Part shown: one piece after another, positions 8,871 through 18,047 of the stretch
Numbering within the stretch: the first letter of the stretch is position 1
How the letters are laid out: each line of letters opens with the position of its first letter
NCBI GenBank assembly: GCA_965371445.1
Contig: CBDUYN010000052.1
Coordinates: 1-54,018 of the forward strand
Length of the DNA: 54,018 nucleotides
Direction of reading: 5' to 3'
Origin: DASWIG01 sp965371445
GTDB lineage: Bacteria; Acidobacteriota; Thermoanaerobaculia; Multivoradales; J023
Notes under the pieces: model-generated
Seen by the model: only the letters and a program-made list of their open reading frames with translations
Told to the model about the DNA's origin: nothing
Databases searched by the model: none
Position numbers and translations under genes: made by a program

Positions 8871-10781
8871 GACGCCCGCCACCGCCGGGATCTCCTTCAA
8901 GCGCCGGTAGAGCTCCTCCGCCTGGAGCGCGTCGACCTGGAGGTAGGCGCCCGAGAGGTTCTCGCCCTCGCGCATCATCCGGTGGAGCGCCCCGGCGTCC
9001 ATGTAGGCGGCGGTGCCGAGGTACTCTTCGACGAGGTGGCTGACGCGGACCTGGCGGACCGGACGCGTCCCCTCGAGGATCTGAAGCGTCACGTCATCGC
9101 CCGGCCTGGCGTCCAGGATCTCGGCGAGCTTCGTCGACAGGACGAGCCCTTCCGGAGGGAGCGACACCTGCCGCAGCGAAGCGTCGACCACCCGGTGGAG
9201 GCGGGCGCCGTCGACGACGCCGATGAGCGCCGACTGCCGCGAGCGGTGGCCGTGGACGAGCCGCGCCGGGACCGCGCGGCTGCGCTCGGCCGCGAGCACC
9301 CCGGGCAGGCCCGCGAGCTCGTGGAAAGCGCCCGCCGAGGCCGGCTCGACAAAGGTCACGGTGACGTCCTGGCGGTCGATGACGTTGAACTGGACGTCCA
9401 TCAGCTCGTCGATCGAGTCGATGAAGAAAAGCCCCACGACGAGCATCGCCACCGCGAACGAGATGCCGATGATCGAGGCCAGGGTCCGCGCCGGGCGGCG
9501 CTGGACGTTGCGCAGGATCATACGCGCCGGCTGCGAGAGGAAGGCCTTGGCGCCCAGCCGCTCGATCCAGCTCACCTTGAACGACGCCGGAGGCTCGGGG
9601 TGCATGGCCTCGGCCGGGGGCAGGCGCGCCGCCCGGGCGACCGCGGTCCAGGCGCCGAAAATCGCCGCGAAGAAGCTGATCACGATCGCGCCGACGATCA
9701 CCTGGCCGTCGAGCCGGTATTCGAGGAACGGGAAGCGGAAGTAGTCATTGTAGAGCGTGATCATCCCCGAGCCCAGAAAAGCGCCGCCCGCCGTCCCGAT
9801 CACGGCACCGAGGAAGACGATCACGAGGCTCCACTCCGTGTAGTGGACCGCGATCTCGAAGCGCGAGTAGCCGAGGGCCTTCAAGGACGCGATCTGGGTG
9901 CGCTGCACGGACACGATCCGCGTCAGGACGACGTTTAAGAGAAACGCCGCCACGGAGAGGAAGATCATCGGCATGATGATCCCGGCGCTCTTTAAACCCA
10001 TGAGCTCCGAGGAGAGCGACCAGTTCGAGATCTGGAGCTGCCGCGGGATCGCTCCCAGGCCGCCGTAGGGCTCGAGCAGCCGGTTCAAGCGCACGATCAC
10101 CTCGTCGACCGAGGCGGAGGGCATGAGCTTCAAGACGACGTCGTTCATGCCGCCTTCCATGTCGAAGGCGGAGGCGAGCGCCTTCCTGCCGATCCAGAAA
10201 ATGCCGAAGCGGCTCTCGTCGGGGAACAGCTCCCCGGGACGGATCGTGTAGACGTACTCCGGCGAAAGCGCCGTGCCGACGATGACGAGGTCGCGGCGGC
10301 GGCCGTTGATCACGGCGGCCACCTTGTCCCCCGGCTGGAGGTCATGGGCGAGCGCGAAGCCCTCGCTGACCAGGACCTCGTCGCGGCGGTCGCCCTCGAT
10401 GTAGCGGCCGGTCCGGATCGCGATGTCGTTCAGGATGGCCGTGCGCCGTTCGGGGATCGAGATCAGCTGTCCTACGAGCGGCTCGGAGATCCCCTCGAGG
10501 TCGAGGGTGACGGCGACCACGACCCGCGTCTCGGCCCGTGCGACGCCGGGGATAGCCGCGATGCGCTCCGTCAGGTGGAGGGGGGCGCGTTTCAAGGACG
10601 CGAAGACGTCGGCGAAGCGGTAGCGGTCGTAGTAGGCCGTCTTCGTCAAGTCGAGCGACTGGAACGTCGACGAGTAGCTGATGTACATGGCGATGCCGGC
10701 GGAGATCACGAGCGAGATGGCGACCGCCTGGCCCTTGATGTCCCAGAGGTCGCGCAGGAGCTTGTGGTGAAGGGCACGCAT
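8418..10781 (-). CDS. ABC transporter permease with two FtsX/MacB-like domains
   Basis: This is the membrane subunit of a MacB/DevC-like export system, about 787 residues. TM1 is near residues 17-37 and is followed by a periplasmic MacB-PCD-like domain. Three TM segments follow in the middle (for example MIFLSVAAFLLNVVLTRIV), then another TM with a second periplasmic domain, and three C-terminal TM segments (for example MGIMIFFSVFFASIIAF), so two FtsX units are fused in one chain. I chose the ATG at 10781 (MRALHHKLLRDLWDIKGQ) because GAGGAGG lies about 10 nt upstream. A GTG at 10802 would overlap the ATPase stop. It works with the ATPase upstream and the adaptor downstream. The substrate cannot be told from sequence. 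Confidence 0.9.
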   Translation of the reverse strand: MRALHHKLLRDLWDIKGQAVAISLVISAGIAMYISYSSTFQSLDLTKTAYYDRYRFADVFASLKRAPLHLTERIAAIPGVARAETRVVVAVTLDLEGISEPLVGQLISIPERRTAILNDIAIRTGRYIEGDRRDEVLVSEGFALAHDLQPGDKVAAVINGRRRDLVIVGTALSPEYVYTIRPGELFPDESRFGIFWIGRKALASAFDMEGGMNDVVLKLMPSASVDEVIVRLNRLLEPYGGLGAIPRQLQISNWSLSSELMGLKSAGIIMPMIFLSVAAFLLNVVLTRIVSVQRTQIASLKALGYSRFEIAVHYTEWSLVIVFLGAVIGTAGGAFLGSGMITLYNDYFRFPFLEYRLDGQVIVGAIVISFFAAIFGAWTAVARAARLPPAEAMHPEPPASFKVSWIERLGAKAFLSQPARMILRNVQRRPARTLASIIGISFAVAMLVVGLFFIDSIDELMDVQFNVIDRQDVTVTFVEPASAGAFHELAGLPGVLAAERSRAVPARLVHGHRSRQSALIGVVDGARLHRVVDASLRQVSLPPEGLVLSTKLAEILDARPGDDVTLQILEGTRPVRQVRVSHLVEEYLGTAAYMDAGALHRMMREGENLSGAYLQVDALQAEELYRRLKEIPAVAGVALKSAALASFKKTMDESMGIMIFFSVFFASIIAFGVVYNAARISLSERSRELASLRVMGFTRGEISFILLGELAFLTLLALPVGIALGYSLAWLTCEAYDTELYRFPLVVSARTAGFSVLTVIFAAIVSGLVVRRRLDRLDLVEVLKTRE

Positions 10782-10795
10782 GGTTCGAGGCCTCC

Positions 10796-11554
<759 letters not shown>

Positions 11555-11714
11555 CTTCCTCACCTCCTTGGTAGGATACGCGGGCTGAACCAGGAAGTTT
11601 CGATCTCTGACGACTTGATTTTTGACGAGCCAAAGAACTTCAGGACGCGTCGCTCGTACTGACTAGGATACCCCCTAAGCTGGCCCAACGAGCGGGCCGG
11701 GAGAGTTGGCTGTG
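11555..11714. promoter_or_regulatory. Divergent promoter region, efflux operon / sigma54 activator
   Basis: The starts of the ABC efflux operon (minus) and the PAS-sigma54 activator (plus) face away from each other over this 160-bp gap. The arrangement suggests that the activator controls the pump. I could not find a convincing GG-N10-GC (-24/-12) box by eye, so the regulation is inference. Confidence 0.35.
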
Positions 11715-13292
11715 ATGATGGTGAGCGAAGCTGTTGGTAGCTGGGAGGAACGGATCGCCGAGCTCGAGGCGGCCCTTGCCGAAGCCCGTCGGGAGTCCGC
11801 GGCGGCGCGTTCGGCGAGCGACGAGCGCTTCCGCAAGATCTTCGAGCACTCGAACGACGCGATCTTCATCATCGACATGGACACCGGTCGGGTCCTCGAG
11901 GCCAACAAGCAGGCCTCCAAGATGCTGGGCTACAGCCATGAGGAGCTCTTGGGCCTGGAGATGAGCGCGATCCATCCCGACGACATGCCGCAGATGCTTG
12001 CCTTTTCCCGTTCGGTTCTCGACAACGGTTGCGGCTGGACCAACGAGCTTGCCTGCATGACGAAGGGCGGCACGTTGGTGCCGGCGGAGATCTCGGCGTC
12101 GGTGATCGAGATCGACGGCGGCCAGCGCCTGGTGGCGCTGGTTCGCGACATCGCAAAGCGCAAGGCCGCGGAAGACGCGCTGGCCGAGCAGTCGCGGGAG
12201 CTGGAACGGCTGGTCGAGAGGCGTACGGCGCAGCTCGCCAAGTCGTTGCGCGAGATCACCCGCTTGAAAGACAAGCTTGCCAAAGAGAACGTCTATCTCC
12301 AGGAGGAGATCAGAACGGAGCACAAATTCGACGAGGTCATCGGGTCGAGCCCGGCGATCGGCCGTGCCCTCCGGAGCGCCGAGACGGTGGCGGCGACCGA
12401 CGCCACGGTGCTCGTCACCGGCGAGACGGGGACGGGCAAGGGACTGATCGCCCGCGCCGTCCATTCGCTCAGCCCGCGCCGCGAGAAAGCTCTCGTCAAG
12501 GTCAACTGCGGCGCGTTGCCGGGAGAGCTGATCGAATCGGAGCTCTTCGGCTACGAGCGCGGAGCCTTCACCGGCGCCGCGGCCAGGCGCCTCGGCCGCT
12601 TCGAGCTCGCCCACGGCGGCACGATCTTCCTCGACGAGATCGCCGACCTGCCGCTGGCGCTCCAGGTGAAGCTCCTGACGGTCCTTCAGGACGGCGAGAT
12701 CCAGCGGGTCGGAGGCTCGGAGCCGATTTCGGTCGACGTACGGGTGATCGCCGCCACCAACTACGACCTCGAGGAGGCGGTTCAGGCAGGGAGGTTCCGC
12801 TCCGACCTTTTTTACCGTCTGAACGTCTTTCCGATCGCCCTGCCGCCGCTGCGCGAGCGCAGCGAGGACGTCCCGCTCCTGGTGCGCCACTTCGTCATGA
12901 AGCACGCCACGAAGCTCGGCCGCCGCATCGAGAAGATCCCTCGCGAGGCCCTGGAGGAGCTCAAGTCCTATCCGTGGCCGGGCAACGTCCGCGAGCTCGA
13001 GAACCTGGTCGAACGGGCAGTGATCCTGAGCCCGGGACCGGAGCTTGCGACGGCGAGCCTGCTGATGACCTCCGGCGCTCGGCCGAGCGCCGCTCCGGCG
13101 GCCGAGGCGGCGGCCGGCAACCCTCCCGAGCTCGCAACGCTCGACGAGGTCCAGCGGCGCTACATCCTGGACGTCCTCGACCGCGTGGGCTGGCGGGTCA
13201 GCGGCAACAAAGGTGCTGCCGAGATCCTGGGTTTGAAACCCACGACGCTGGAGTCGAGGATGAAGAAGCTCGGTATCGAACGCCGCAAATAG
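11715..13292 (+). CDS. PAS-domain sigma54-dependent transcriptional activator
   Basis: This protein of about 525 residues activates RNA polymerase-sigma54. A short coiled coil is followed by a PAS sensor domain (about 37-150; RKIFEHSNDAIFIIDMDTGR), a linker coiled coil (REITRLKDKLAKENVYLQEE) and an AAA+ domain. The AAA+ domain has Walker A GETGTGKG near 236 and the sigma54-contact loop ESELFGYERGAFTGA near 270-287. Further on are FLDEIADLP and RVIAATNYDLEEAV, then the arginine-finger segment FRSDLFYRLNVFPI. The C-terminus is a Fis-type helix-turn-helix (NKGAAEILGLKPTTLESRMKKLGI). It has no receiver domain, so the signal is probably sensed by the PAS domain. I prefer the ATG at 11715 to an upstream TTG at 11706. 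It is divergent from the ABC efflux operon. Confidence 0.93.
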   Translation: MMVSEAVGSWEERIAELEAALAEARRESAAARSASDERFRKIFEHSNDAIFIIDMDTGRVLEANKQASKMLGYSHEELLGLEMSAIHPDDMPQMLAFSRSVLDNGCGWTNELACMTKGGTLVPAEISASVIEIDGGQRLVALVRDIAKRKAAEDALAEQSRELERLVERRTAQLAKSLREITRLKDKLAKENVYLQEEIRTEHKFDEVIGSSPAIGRALRSAETVAATDATVLVTGETGTGKGLIARAVHSLSPRREKALVKVNCGALPGELIESELFGYERGAFTGAAARRLGRFELAHGGTIFLDEIADLPLALQVKLLTVLQDGEIQRVGGSEPISVDVRVIAATNYDLEEAVQAGRFRSDLFYRLNVFPIALPPLRERSEDVPLLVRHFVMKHATKLGRRIEKIPREALEELKSYPWPGNVRELENLVERAVILSPGPELATASLLMTSGARPSAAPAAEAAAGNPPELATLDEVQRRYILDVLDRVGWRVSGNKGAAEILGLKPTTLESRMKKLGIERRK

Positions 13293-13775
13293 CGCCGCCC
13301 GACGGCGTCGCGGAGGCGCCGTCTCGAAGCTCGTCGTCCGCCGAATCACGACGACCAGGTCGCGCGACCGCCGACCACCGGCGGGGCACAACCCACCGCC
13401 CCCCGGCCGTACCGACCCAGCGGGGGGCCTCGGGTCCGGTCGAGTAAGCAGGTAACGTCCTCGGCCCAAAGACAGTGTAGCACTGTTTCGAGATTCTTGA
13501 TTCACCAATTTCCCTGAGCAATTTCCCTGGTTTTCGCGCTGTTCGAGCCCAAGATTTCGTAGATTCGCCGGATTTACGCCGGTTAGCGGCCGTTTCTTCG
13601 GTTCCATAGCGGTTCCTGGTCTATACGCCGCGCGTAAAGCCGTAAATCTGCCGATTCCGTGGCCCAAGGAGACGCGCGGCAGGCTCTACGCCCTTGGGCG
13701 AAGCTTTTCCCCGGTCGGTCCTTGGGGGACCGCTTGCGGGTGAACGCTTAAGGATTCAGGGGAAGGGAGAATAAC

Positions 13776-13846
13776 GGGCCGGGATGTTCGGAGAGGGTGG
13801 GGGTGTTGTGTCCGAAACGAGTACGGGTTTGGAACATCCTCGGCCC
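13776..13846. repeat. Stem-loop repeat, copy 1
   Basis: The left arm GGGCCGGGATGTTC (13776-13789) pairs with GAACATCCTCGGCCC (13832-13846), apart from a one-base difference. The loop of about 42 nt is nearly identical to that of the second copy at 14031-14101. Confidence 0.8.
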
Positions 13847-14030
13847 AGCAGAGAGCCTAGCAGGGGCCCCGGGCCGTGATTCGCCAATTCCCCTGCGCAT
13901 TTTGCCCGGATCCCTCTCCGAGGATCCTACCGGAAGCGCAGGCGTCTCGCCCCTGCCTGGCACACGGAGCCTGCCCCAGGTCGATCCTGAGGAACGCTGA
14001 CTTCTTACGGGGAAGGGGGGGAAAGTAGAT

Positions 14031-14101
14031 GGGCCGAGGATGTTCGGAGAGGGTGGGGGTGTTGTGTCCGAAACGAGTACGGGTTTGAACATCCTCGGCC
14101 C
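14031..14101. repeat. Stem-loop repeat, copy 2
   Basis: GGGCCGAGGATGTTC (14031-14045) and GAACATCCTCGGCCC (14087-14101) form a perfect 15-bp stem around a 41-nt conserved loop. The spacing from copy 1 is 255 bp. Confidence 0.85.
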
Positions 14102-14204
14102 ACGAAAGAGATTAGCAGGGTTGCAAGGCCTGTGATTTACCAATTTACCTGAACAATTCCCCTGAAAACGTCCTCTCGGGAGGACATTCGGCTCTGCGGT
14201 GGCC

Positions 14205-15041
14205 TCAGGACGGTCGCGAGGCGCTCTCGCCGACTCGCTGAGCCAGGGCGGCAAGGGGGAGGCCCACGGCGCCCAGGAGCACGATCGCCGAGCCCGACGG
14301 CAGGTCGAAAGCGTAGGAGAGGACGAGCCCGCCGAGGGTCACGGCCGAGCCCAGAAGCGTCGCCAGCACCATGACGGCGACGAAGCCCTTGACCAGCATA
14401 CGGCTCATGACCGGCGGGATGGTCAGGAGCGCGATCACGAGGATCGTACCGACGAGCTGGATCAGGAAGACCACCGAGAGGGCGACGAGGACCATGAGCA
14501 GCGTCATCACCGCGCCCACCGGCACGCCCTGGACGGCGGCGAACTCCTCGTCGAACGCGACCGCCACGAGCTCCTTGAAGAAGAGGACGACCAGCGCCAC
14601 GACGACCACCACCAGGACGAGGGTCGCCACGACGTCACGGCGTTCGACGGTCAGGATGTTGCCAAAAAGGTAGGTCATGAGGCTCGGGGCGTAGCCCGGG
14701 GTCTTGTGGATGAAGAGGATACCGACCGCCATCCCCGCGGCCCACAGGATGCCGATCGTCGCGTCGTGGGAGCGGACCCAGGCATGGCGCCGTCCGCCGC
14801 CGAGGATCAATGCCACCAGGAGCGCCGCCGCCGCCGCCCCGAGCCGCGGCTCGAGACCGAGGAAGTAGCACACGCCCAGCCCTCCGAAAGCGGCATGGCT
14901 CAGCCCGCCGCTGATGAAGACCAACCGCTTGACGACGACAAAAGTTCCCACCACGCCGCACAGCACGCTCGCCAGGAGGCCGGCGTAGACGGCGTGGCGG
15001 ACGAAGTCGTAACTCAACGCCTCGACGAGGCCTGCCGTCAT
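14205..15041 (-). CDS. znuB: Zinc/manganese ABC transporter permease (ZnuB-like)
   Basis: This 278-residue membrane subunit of a cluster-A-I metal uptake ABC transporter has about eight or nine hydrophobic segments. It carries the family-typical stretch VVKRLVFISGGLSHAAFGGLG near residues 37-57 and the late segments LIQLVGTILVIALLTIPP and SGSAIVLLGAVGLPLA. The start ATG overlaps the upstream ATPase stop (ATGA, 15038-15041), showing translational coupling. It is the third gene of a znuA-znuC-znuB operon transcribed away from a Fur-family regulator, which fits zinc import from the periplasm. Confidence 0.9.
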   Translation of the reverse strand: MTAGLVEALSYDFVRHAVYAGLLASVLCGVVGTFVVVKRLVFISGGLSHAAFGGLGVCYFLGLEPRLGAAAAALLVALILGGGRRHAWVRSHDATIGILWAAGMAVGILFIHKTPGYAPSLMTYLFGNILTVERRDVVATLVLVVVVVALVVLFFKELVAVAFDEEFAAVQGVPVGAVMTLLMVLVALSVVFLIQLVGTILVIALLTIPPVMSRMLVKGFVAVMVLATLLGSAVTLGGLVLSYAFDLPSGSAIVLLGAVGLPLAALAQRVGESASRPS

Positions 15042-15811
15042 CCCGGGTCCTCCCCGCCGTGGTCGTGGCTCGCCAGCACCCGGTGAGGCACACCGTGAGC
15101 GACAAGCTCCACAGGGCAGCCGTAGGTGTCGAGGAGCATCTGGTGATCGAGCTCACCCGAGGGGTGGTAGTCGAGCCGCCGGTTGACGCAAGCGATCTGC
15201 TCGACGACGGGTGCAAAAGGCGTCAGGTCGTGGGTGACGACGACGATCGGGATCCGCTGGTGAAGCTCGGTGAGCGTCGTCATCAGGATCTCGCGCGAGA
15301 CGGGATCGATCGAGGCCAGGGGCTCGTCGAGGAGCAAGATCTCGGGCTCGCCGACCAGGGCGCGGGCGATCAGGGCTCGCTGGAGCTGGCCGCCGGAGAG
15401 CTCCCCGATCGGTGTCGCCGCCATGTCCTGAAGGAGGAAACGCTCCAGCACCGCTTGAACCGCCGCCTCGTCCGCCGCCGTGAAGCGGCGTCCGATCGGC
15501 CGGCGTCCGAGGCGCCCCATGCCGACGACGTCGACGACGCGCAGCGGGAAGTCTTTTTCGAACGTCGCGAGCTGCGGCACGTAGCCGAGCGCCGAGCGCC
15601 GCCGTGAAAAGTGCCTTCGCACCTGGCCGGACCACGGTTTCAGGAGCCCCAGGATCACCTTCAGGAGCGTCGTCTTGCCGCCGCCGTTGGGACCAATGAT
15701 CGCCAGGAAGTCGCCGGGGTGGACCGCCAGGCTCACGTGGTCGAGGATGAGCTCGCGGTCATAGCCGAAGGTCACCTCCTCGACCTCGATCGTCGCCGCT
15801 ACGTCAGCCAT
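15038..15811 (-). CDS. znuC: Zinc/manganese ABC transporter ATPase (ZnuC-like)
   Basis: This 257-residue nucleotide-binding subunit has Walker A GPNGGGKTT, signature LSGGQLQR, Walker B EILLLDEPLASID and the switch histidine in VVVTHDLTPF. The segment VPQLATFEKDFPLRVVDVVGMG is characteristic of metal-importer ATPases. A short C-terminal extension (NRRLDYHPSGELDHQMLLDTYGC) matches the ZnuC/MntB style. It overlaps the binding-protein gene upstream by 8 nt and the permease gene downstream by 4 nt, so all three are probably made from one message. Confidence 0.92.
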   Translation of the reverse strand: MADVAATIEVEEVTFGYDRELILDHVSLAVHPGDFLAIIGPNGGGKTTLLKVILGLLKPWSGQVRRHFSRRRSALGYVPQLATFEKDFPLRVVDVVGMGRLGRRPIGRRFTAADEAAVQAVLERFLLQDMAATPIGELSGGQLQRALIARALVGEPEILLLDEPLASIDPVSREILMTTLTELHQRIPIVVVTHDLTPFAPVVEQIACVNRRLDYHPSGELDHQMLLDTYGCPVELVAHGVPHRVLASHDHGGEDPG

Positions 15812-16694
15812 CTCCGAGGGCCTCCCGAAACGCCGCCGCCACCTGTCGGAGATTCGCCGGCCAGTCGTAGGCCAGGGGATCGACGGTCACCACCCTGGCA
15901 CCGATCTCGCCAGCGACGACGCGGGCGCTGCGATCGGCGAAGCCGGGCTGGACGAAGACCACGGCGACACCTTCGCGCCGTGCCCGCTCGACGAGGCGGG
16001 CGAGCGTCGCCGGGCTCGGCTCCTTGCCGCCGCTCTCGATCGCCATCTGCTCGAGGCCGTAGCGCTGGGCGAAGTATCCCCAGGCCGGGTGCTGGACCAG
16101 GAAGCCACGGCGGGTCAAGCCGTCAAAGATCGCCGCGATCTCGGCGTCGAGGGCCTCGACCTCGCCAGCGAAGACGTCGAGGTTCGACTCGTAGACGTCG
16201 CGCCCGTCCGGATCGACGCGCACGAGAGCCCGCGCGATCGTTTCCGCCGCGATGCGAACCACGCCCGGCGAGAGCCAGACATGAGGATCGCTTTCGCCGT
16301 GACCATGACCGGCCTCGTCGAGCCACGGCACGCCGGCGGCCATGTCGACCACCTCCAGGGCCTCGTGACGGGCGAGAAAGCCGGAAAGGTGCCGCCGCTC
16401 GAACGGGAAGTCGGGATGCCCGACGGCGACGTAAAGGCGCGAGCGGCCGAGCGCCAGCATCTGCCGCGGCGTCGCCTCGTAGGTGGCGGGCGAGCTGCCC
16501 GGCGGCACCAGGACCTGGACGGCGACGCGACCGCCGGCGATCCGGTCGACGAAGTAGGCCTGCGGCGGCACGGAGACCGCCACCTGCAGGGCGTCGTCCC
16601 GCGGCGCCGGGGCGGTACACGACAGGGCGAGGACGCCAAGCGCCGCCGTCGACCATCCCCGCCTCACGGCCTTTGCCCGACTTCGTCTTGTCAT
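15804..16694 (-). CDS. znuA: Metal-binding periplasmic lipoprotein (ZnuA-like)
   Basis: This is the solute-binding protein of the zinc importer, about 296 residues. The N-terminus RRGWSTAALGVLALSC ends in a lipobox (ALSC), so it is probably a lipoprotein. Family features are VSVPPQAYFVDRIAGGRV, the ligand region around VGHPDFPFERRHL, a histidine-rich loop (DEAGHGHGESDPHVWLSP), VQHPAWGYFAQRYGL and VVTVDPLAYDWPANLRQV. Starts are uncertain: ATG 16694 is used here, while a nearby GTG giving MRRGWSTAALG would make a tidier signal peptide. A small His/Asp loop supports zinc rather than siderophore binding (family knowledge). It is the first gene of the operon. Confidence 0.9.
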   Translation of the reverse strand: MTRRSRAKAVRRGWSTAALGVLALSCTAPAPRDDALQVAVSVPPQAYFVDRIAGGRVAVQVLVPPGSSPATYEATPRQMLALGRSRLYVAVGHPDFPFERRHLSGFLARHEALEVVDMAAGVPWLDEAGHGHGESDPHVWLSPGVVRIAAETIARALVRVDPDGRDVYESNLDVFAGEVEALDAEIAAIFDGLTRRGFLVQHPAWGYFAQRYGLEQMAIESGGKEPSPATLARLVERARREGVAVVFVQPGFADRSARVVAGEIGARVVTVDPLAYDWPANLRQVAAAFREALGDG

Positions 16695-16714
16695 CTCCTT
16701 CGGCTCCGCCTCGC

Positions 16715-16743
16715 AGTATAGTCGATTCTCCATTCTCAATACT
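16715..16743. promoter_or_regulatory. Candidate Zur operator between znuA and zur
   Basis: A 29-bp imperfect dyad with AGTAT at one end and ATACT at the other lies in the only AT-rich part of the divergent znuA-zur gap. It contains two GAGAAT-type boxes on the minus strand. Position and rough symmetry suit a Fur-family operator acting on both genes. No consensus is known to me for this group. Confidence 0.4.
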
Positions 16744-16788
16744 GGCGGCGTGGACGAGGTAGTATGGAGCTTGAGACGGAGCCTTTGA

Positions 16789-17166
16789 ATGCAGCGAAAG
16801 ACCCAGCAACGAGCGGCGATCCGCAAGGCCTTCGAGAAGGCCGACCGGCCTTTGAGCCCGCAGGAGGTCCTGGACTCGGCCCAGGACGAGCTGCCGGGCC
16901 TGGGCATGGCCACCGTCTACCGCAACATCCGCTCCCTGGTGGAGAAGGGCTGGCTGCATTCGGTCGGCCTGCCCGGCGCTCCCGACCGCTACGAGGTGGC
17001 GGGCAAGCACCACCACCACCACTTCCACTGCCGGGGTTGCGACGCGGTCTTCGAGGTCGAAGCCTGTCCGGACGACGTCGAGCAGCTGACCCCGGCCGGT
17101 TTCGAGGTCGAGTCGCACGAGATCATCTTCTACGGGCTCTGCAACGCCTGTGCCGCCCATGCCTGA
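16789..17166 (+). CDS. zur: Fur-family regulator, probably zinc-responsive (Zur)
   Basis: This 125-residue Fur-superfamily repressor has an N-terminal winged helix (about residues 1-75). Its recognition region is LGMATVYRNIRSLVEKGWL, which is highly typical of the family. The C-terminal dimerisation domain begins with the histidine run GKHHHHHFHCRGC and carries two CxxC pairs (CRGC and CNAC) for structural zinc. Adjacency to znuACB, in divergent orientation, argues for Zur rather than Fur or PerR (inference). It probably represses the uptake operon and perhaps itself when zinc is ample. The start at 16789 gives MQRKTQQRAAIRKAF, a normal Fur beginning. Confidence 0.9.
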   Translation: MQRKTQQRAAIRKAFEKADRPLSPQEVLDSAQDELPGLGMATVYRNIRSLVEKGWLHSVGLPGAPDRYEVAGKHHHHHFHCRGCDAVFEVEACPDDVEQLTPAGFEVESHEIIFYGLCNACAAHA

Positions 17167-17234
17167 GCCCCTCTCGGACATCGAACGCGAGGTGCTCCGA
17201 TTCCGTGGCGTCGAGCCGTCGGGCGTCGGCCTCG

Positions 17235-18047
17235 TCAAAGGGGCCGGCGATAAAGACCGCTCAGCTTGACGCTCAGGTAGCTGGCTTCCGCCGAATAGAT
17301 CCCGATACGGGGGATCTCGTAGAGACCGACACCGACGTGGCGCGAGTCCTCAGCGAACGCCGCCCGGTAGCCCGCGGCGCGTACCGCCTCGGCGACGCGG
17401 CGATCGTAGTCGCCTGTCGGGTAGGCGAAGAGGTCGACGGTACTTCCCGTCGCCTCCTCGAGGTAGTCCTTCGAGGCGGCAAGCTCGCGGACGAGCTCGC
17501 CGTCGTCGAGGCGGGTCAGGAACGGATGGTGGAGCGTGTGGGAACCGATCGTAACGAGCGGATCCGCCGACGCCTCGCGGAGCTGGACGAGCGACATCCC
17601 GTCGTAGAGGTCGTGAGCGATCTCGCTCCCCGGCTCCGCCGCCGCCGTCCGCCGCGTCGCCGGAAGCCAGTCGTGGGGATCCTCGACGTGCTGGGTCGTG
17701 ACGAAAAAGACCGCCGGCGCGCCGTGCTCGTGCAGCACGGGCAAGGCGACCTCCACGTGGCTCGCGAAGCCGTCGTCGAAGCTCAGTAGGACTCCCGGTC
17801 CCTCGCCCGCGAAGAGTTCCTCGGGACGAAGGAACCGGAAGCGTCCGTGGAGCCACGTGAGGAGCTGGCGGAGGTCGTCGCGGCAGAAGCTCGGCTGGGC
17901 CTCCGGGGGGATCCCGGCGTAGCGCCGGCCGGCGACGCCGTGGAGAGTGAGGACGAAGCGTCCGCGGCGCACCACGGTGGCGCGGGCGAGGCGGGCAAGG
18001 CCGCTGCGGGCGAGAAGAGCGGTGGCGAGACGGCGCAGCGGTGTCAT
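17235..18047 (-). CDS. Polysaccharide deacetylase (NodB/CE4 family)
   Basis: This 270-residue enzyme probably removes N-acetyl groups from a cell-wall or surface polysaccharide. The NodB fold is shown by motif 1 LLSFDDGF (catalytic and metal aspartates), motif 2 TIGSHTLHHPFLTRL (metal-binding H-x(3)-H) and the later FAYPTGDYDRRVAEAVRAAGYRAAFAED segment. The ATG at 18047 overlaps the stop of the glycosyltransferase upstream (ATGA), so the two are co-translated and probably act in one glycan pathway. The protein lacks an obvious cleaved signal peptide. The hydrophobic N-terminus (LATALLARSGLARLA) could be a weak anchor. Confidence 0.9.
   Translation of the reverse strand: MTPLRRLATALLARSGLARLARATVVRRGRFVLTLHGVAGRRYAGIPPEAQPSFCRDDLRQLLTWLHGRFRFLRPEELFAGEGPGVLLSFDDGFASHVEVALPVLHEHGAPAVFFVTTQHVEDPHDWLPATRRTAAAEPGSEIAHDLYDGMSLVQLREASADPLVTIGSHTLHHPFLTRLDDGELVRELAASKDYLEEATGSTVDLFAYPTGDYDRRVAEAVRAAGYRAAFAEDSRHVGVGLYEIPRIGIYSAEASYLSVKLSGLYRRPL

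Larger units (their letters stand above)
13293..14204. other. Non-coding spacer with a dispersed repeat family
   Basis: I see no gene in these 912 bp. They contain two copies of a 70-bp stem-loop (13776-13846, 14031-14101). Each is followed about 30-40 bp later by a conserved motif of the type CCAATT-CCCTG (around 13876 and 14131). A third, decayed unit near 13440-13535 keeps a CGTCCTCGGCCCA-like half and the CCAATTTCCCTG motif. The layout is of the REP/BIME kind. Confidence 0.6.

Noticed and set aside
11640..13667. Long minus-strand open frame across the sigma54 activator
   Set aside because: The plus strand carries all AAA+ and GAFTGA motifs. The minus frame is an antisense shadow in GC-rich DNA.
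17159..17269. Short plus-strand frame MPEPLSDIEREVLRFRGVEP after zur
   Set aside because: It overlaps the deacetylase C-terminal codons, has no RBS of its own and no known family.
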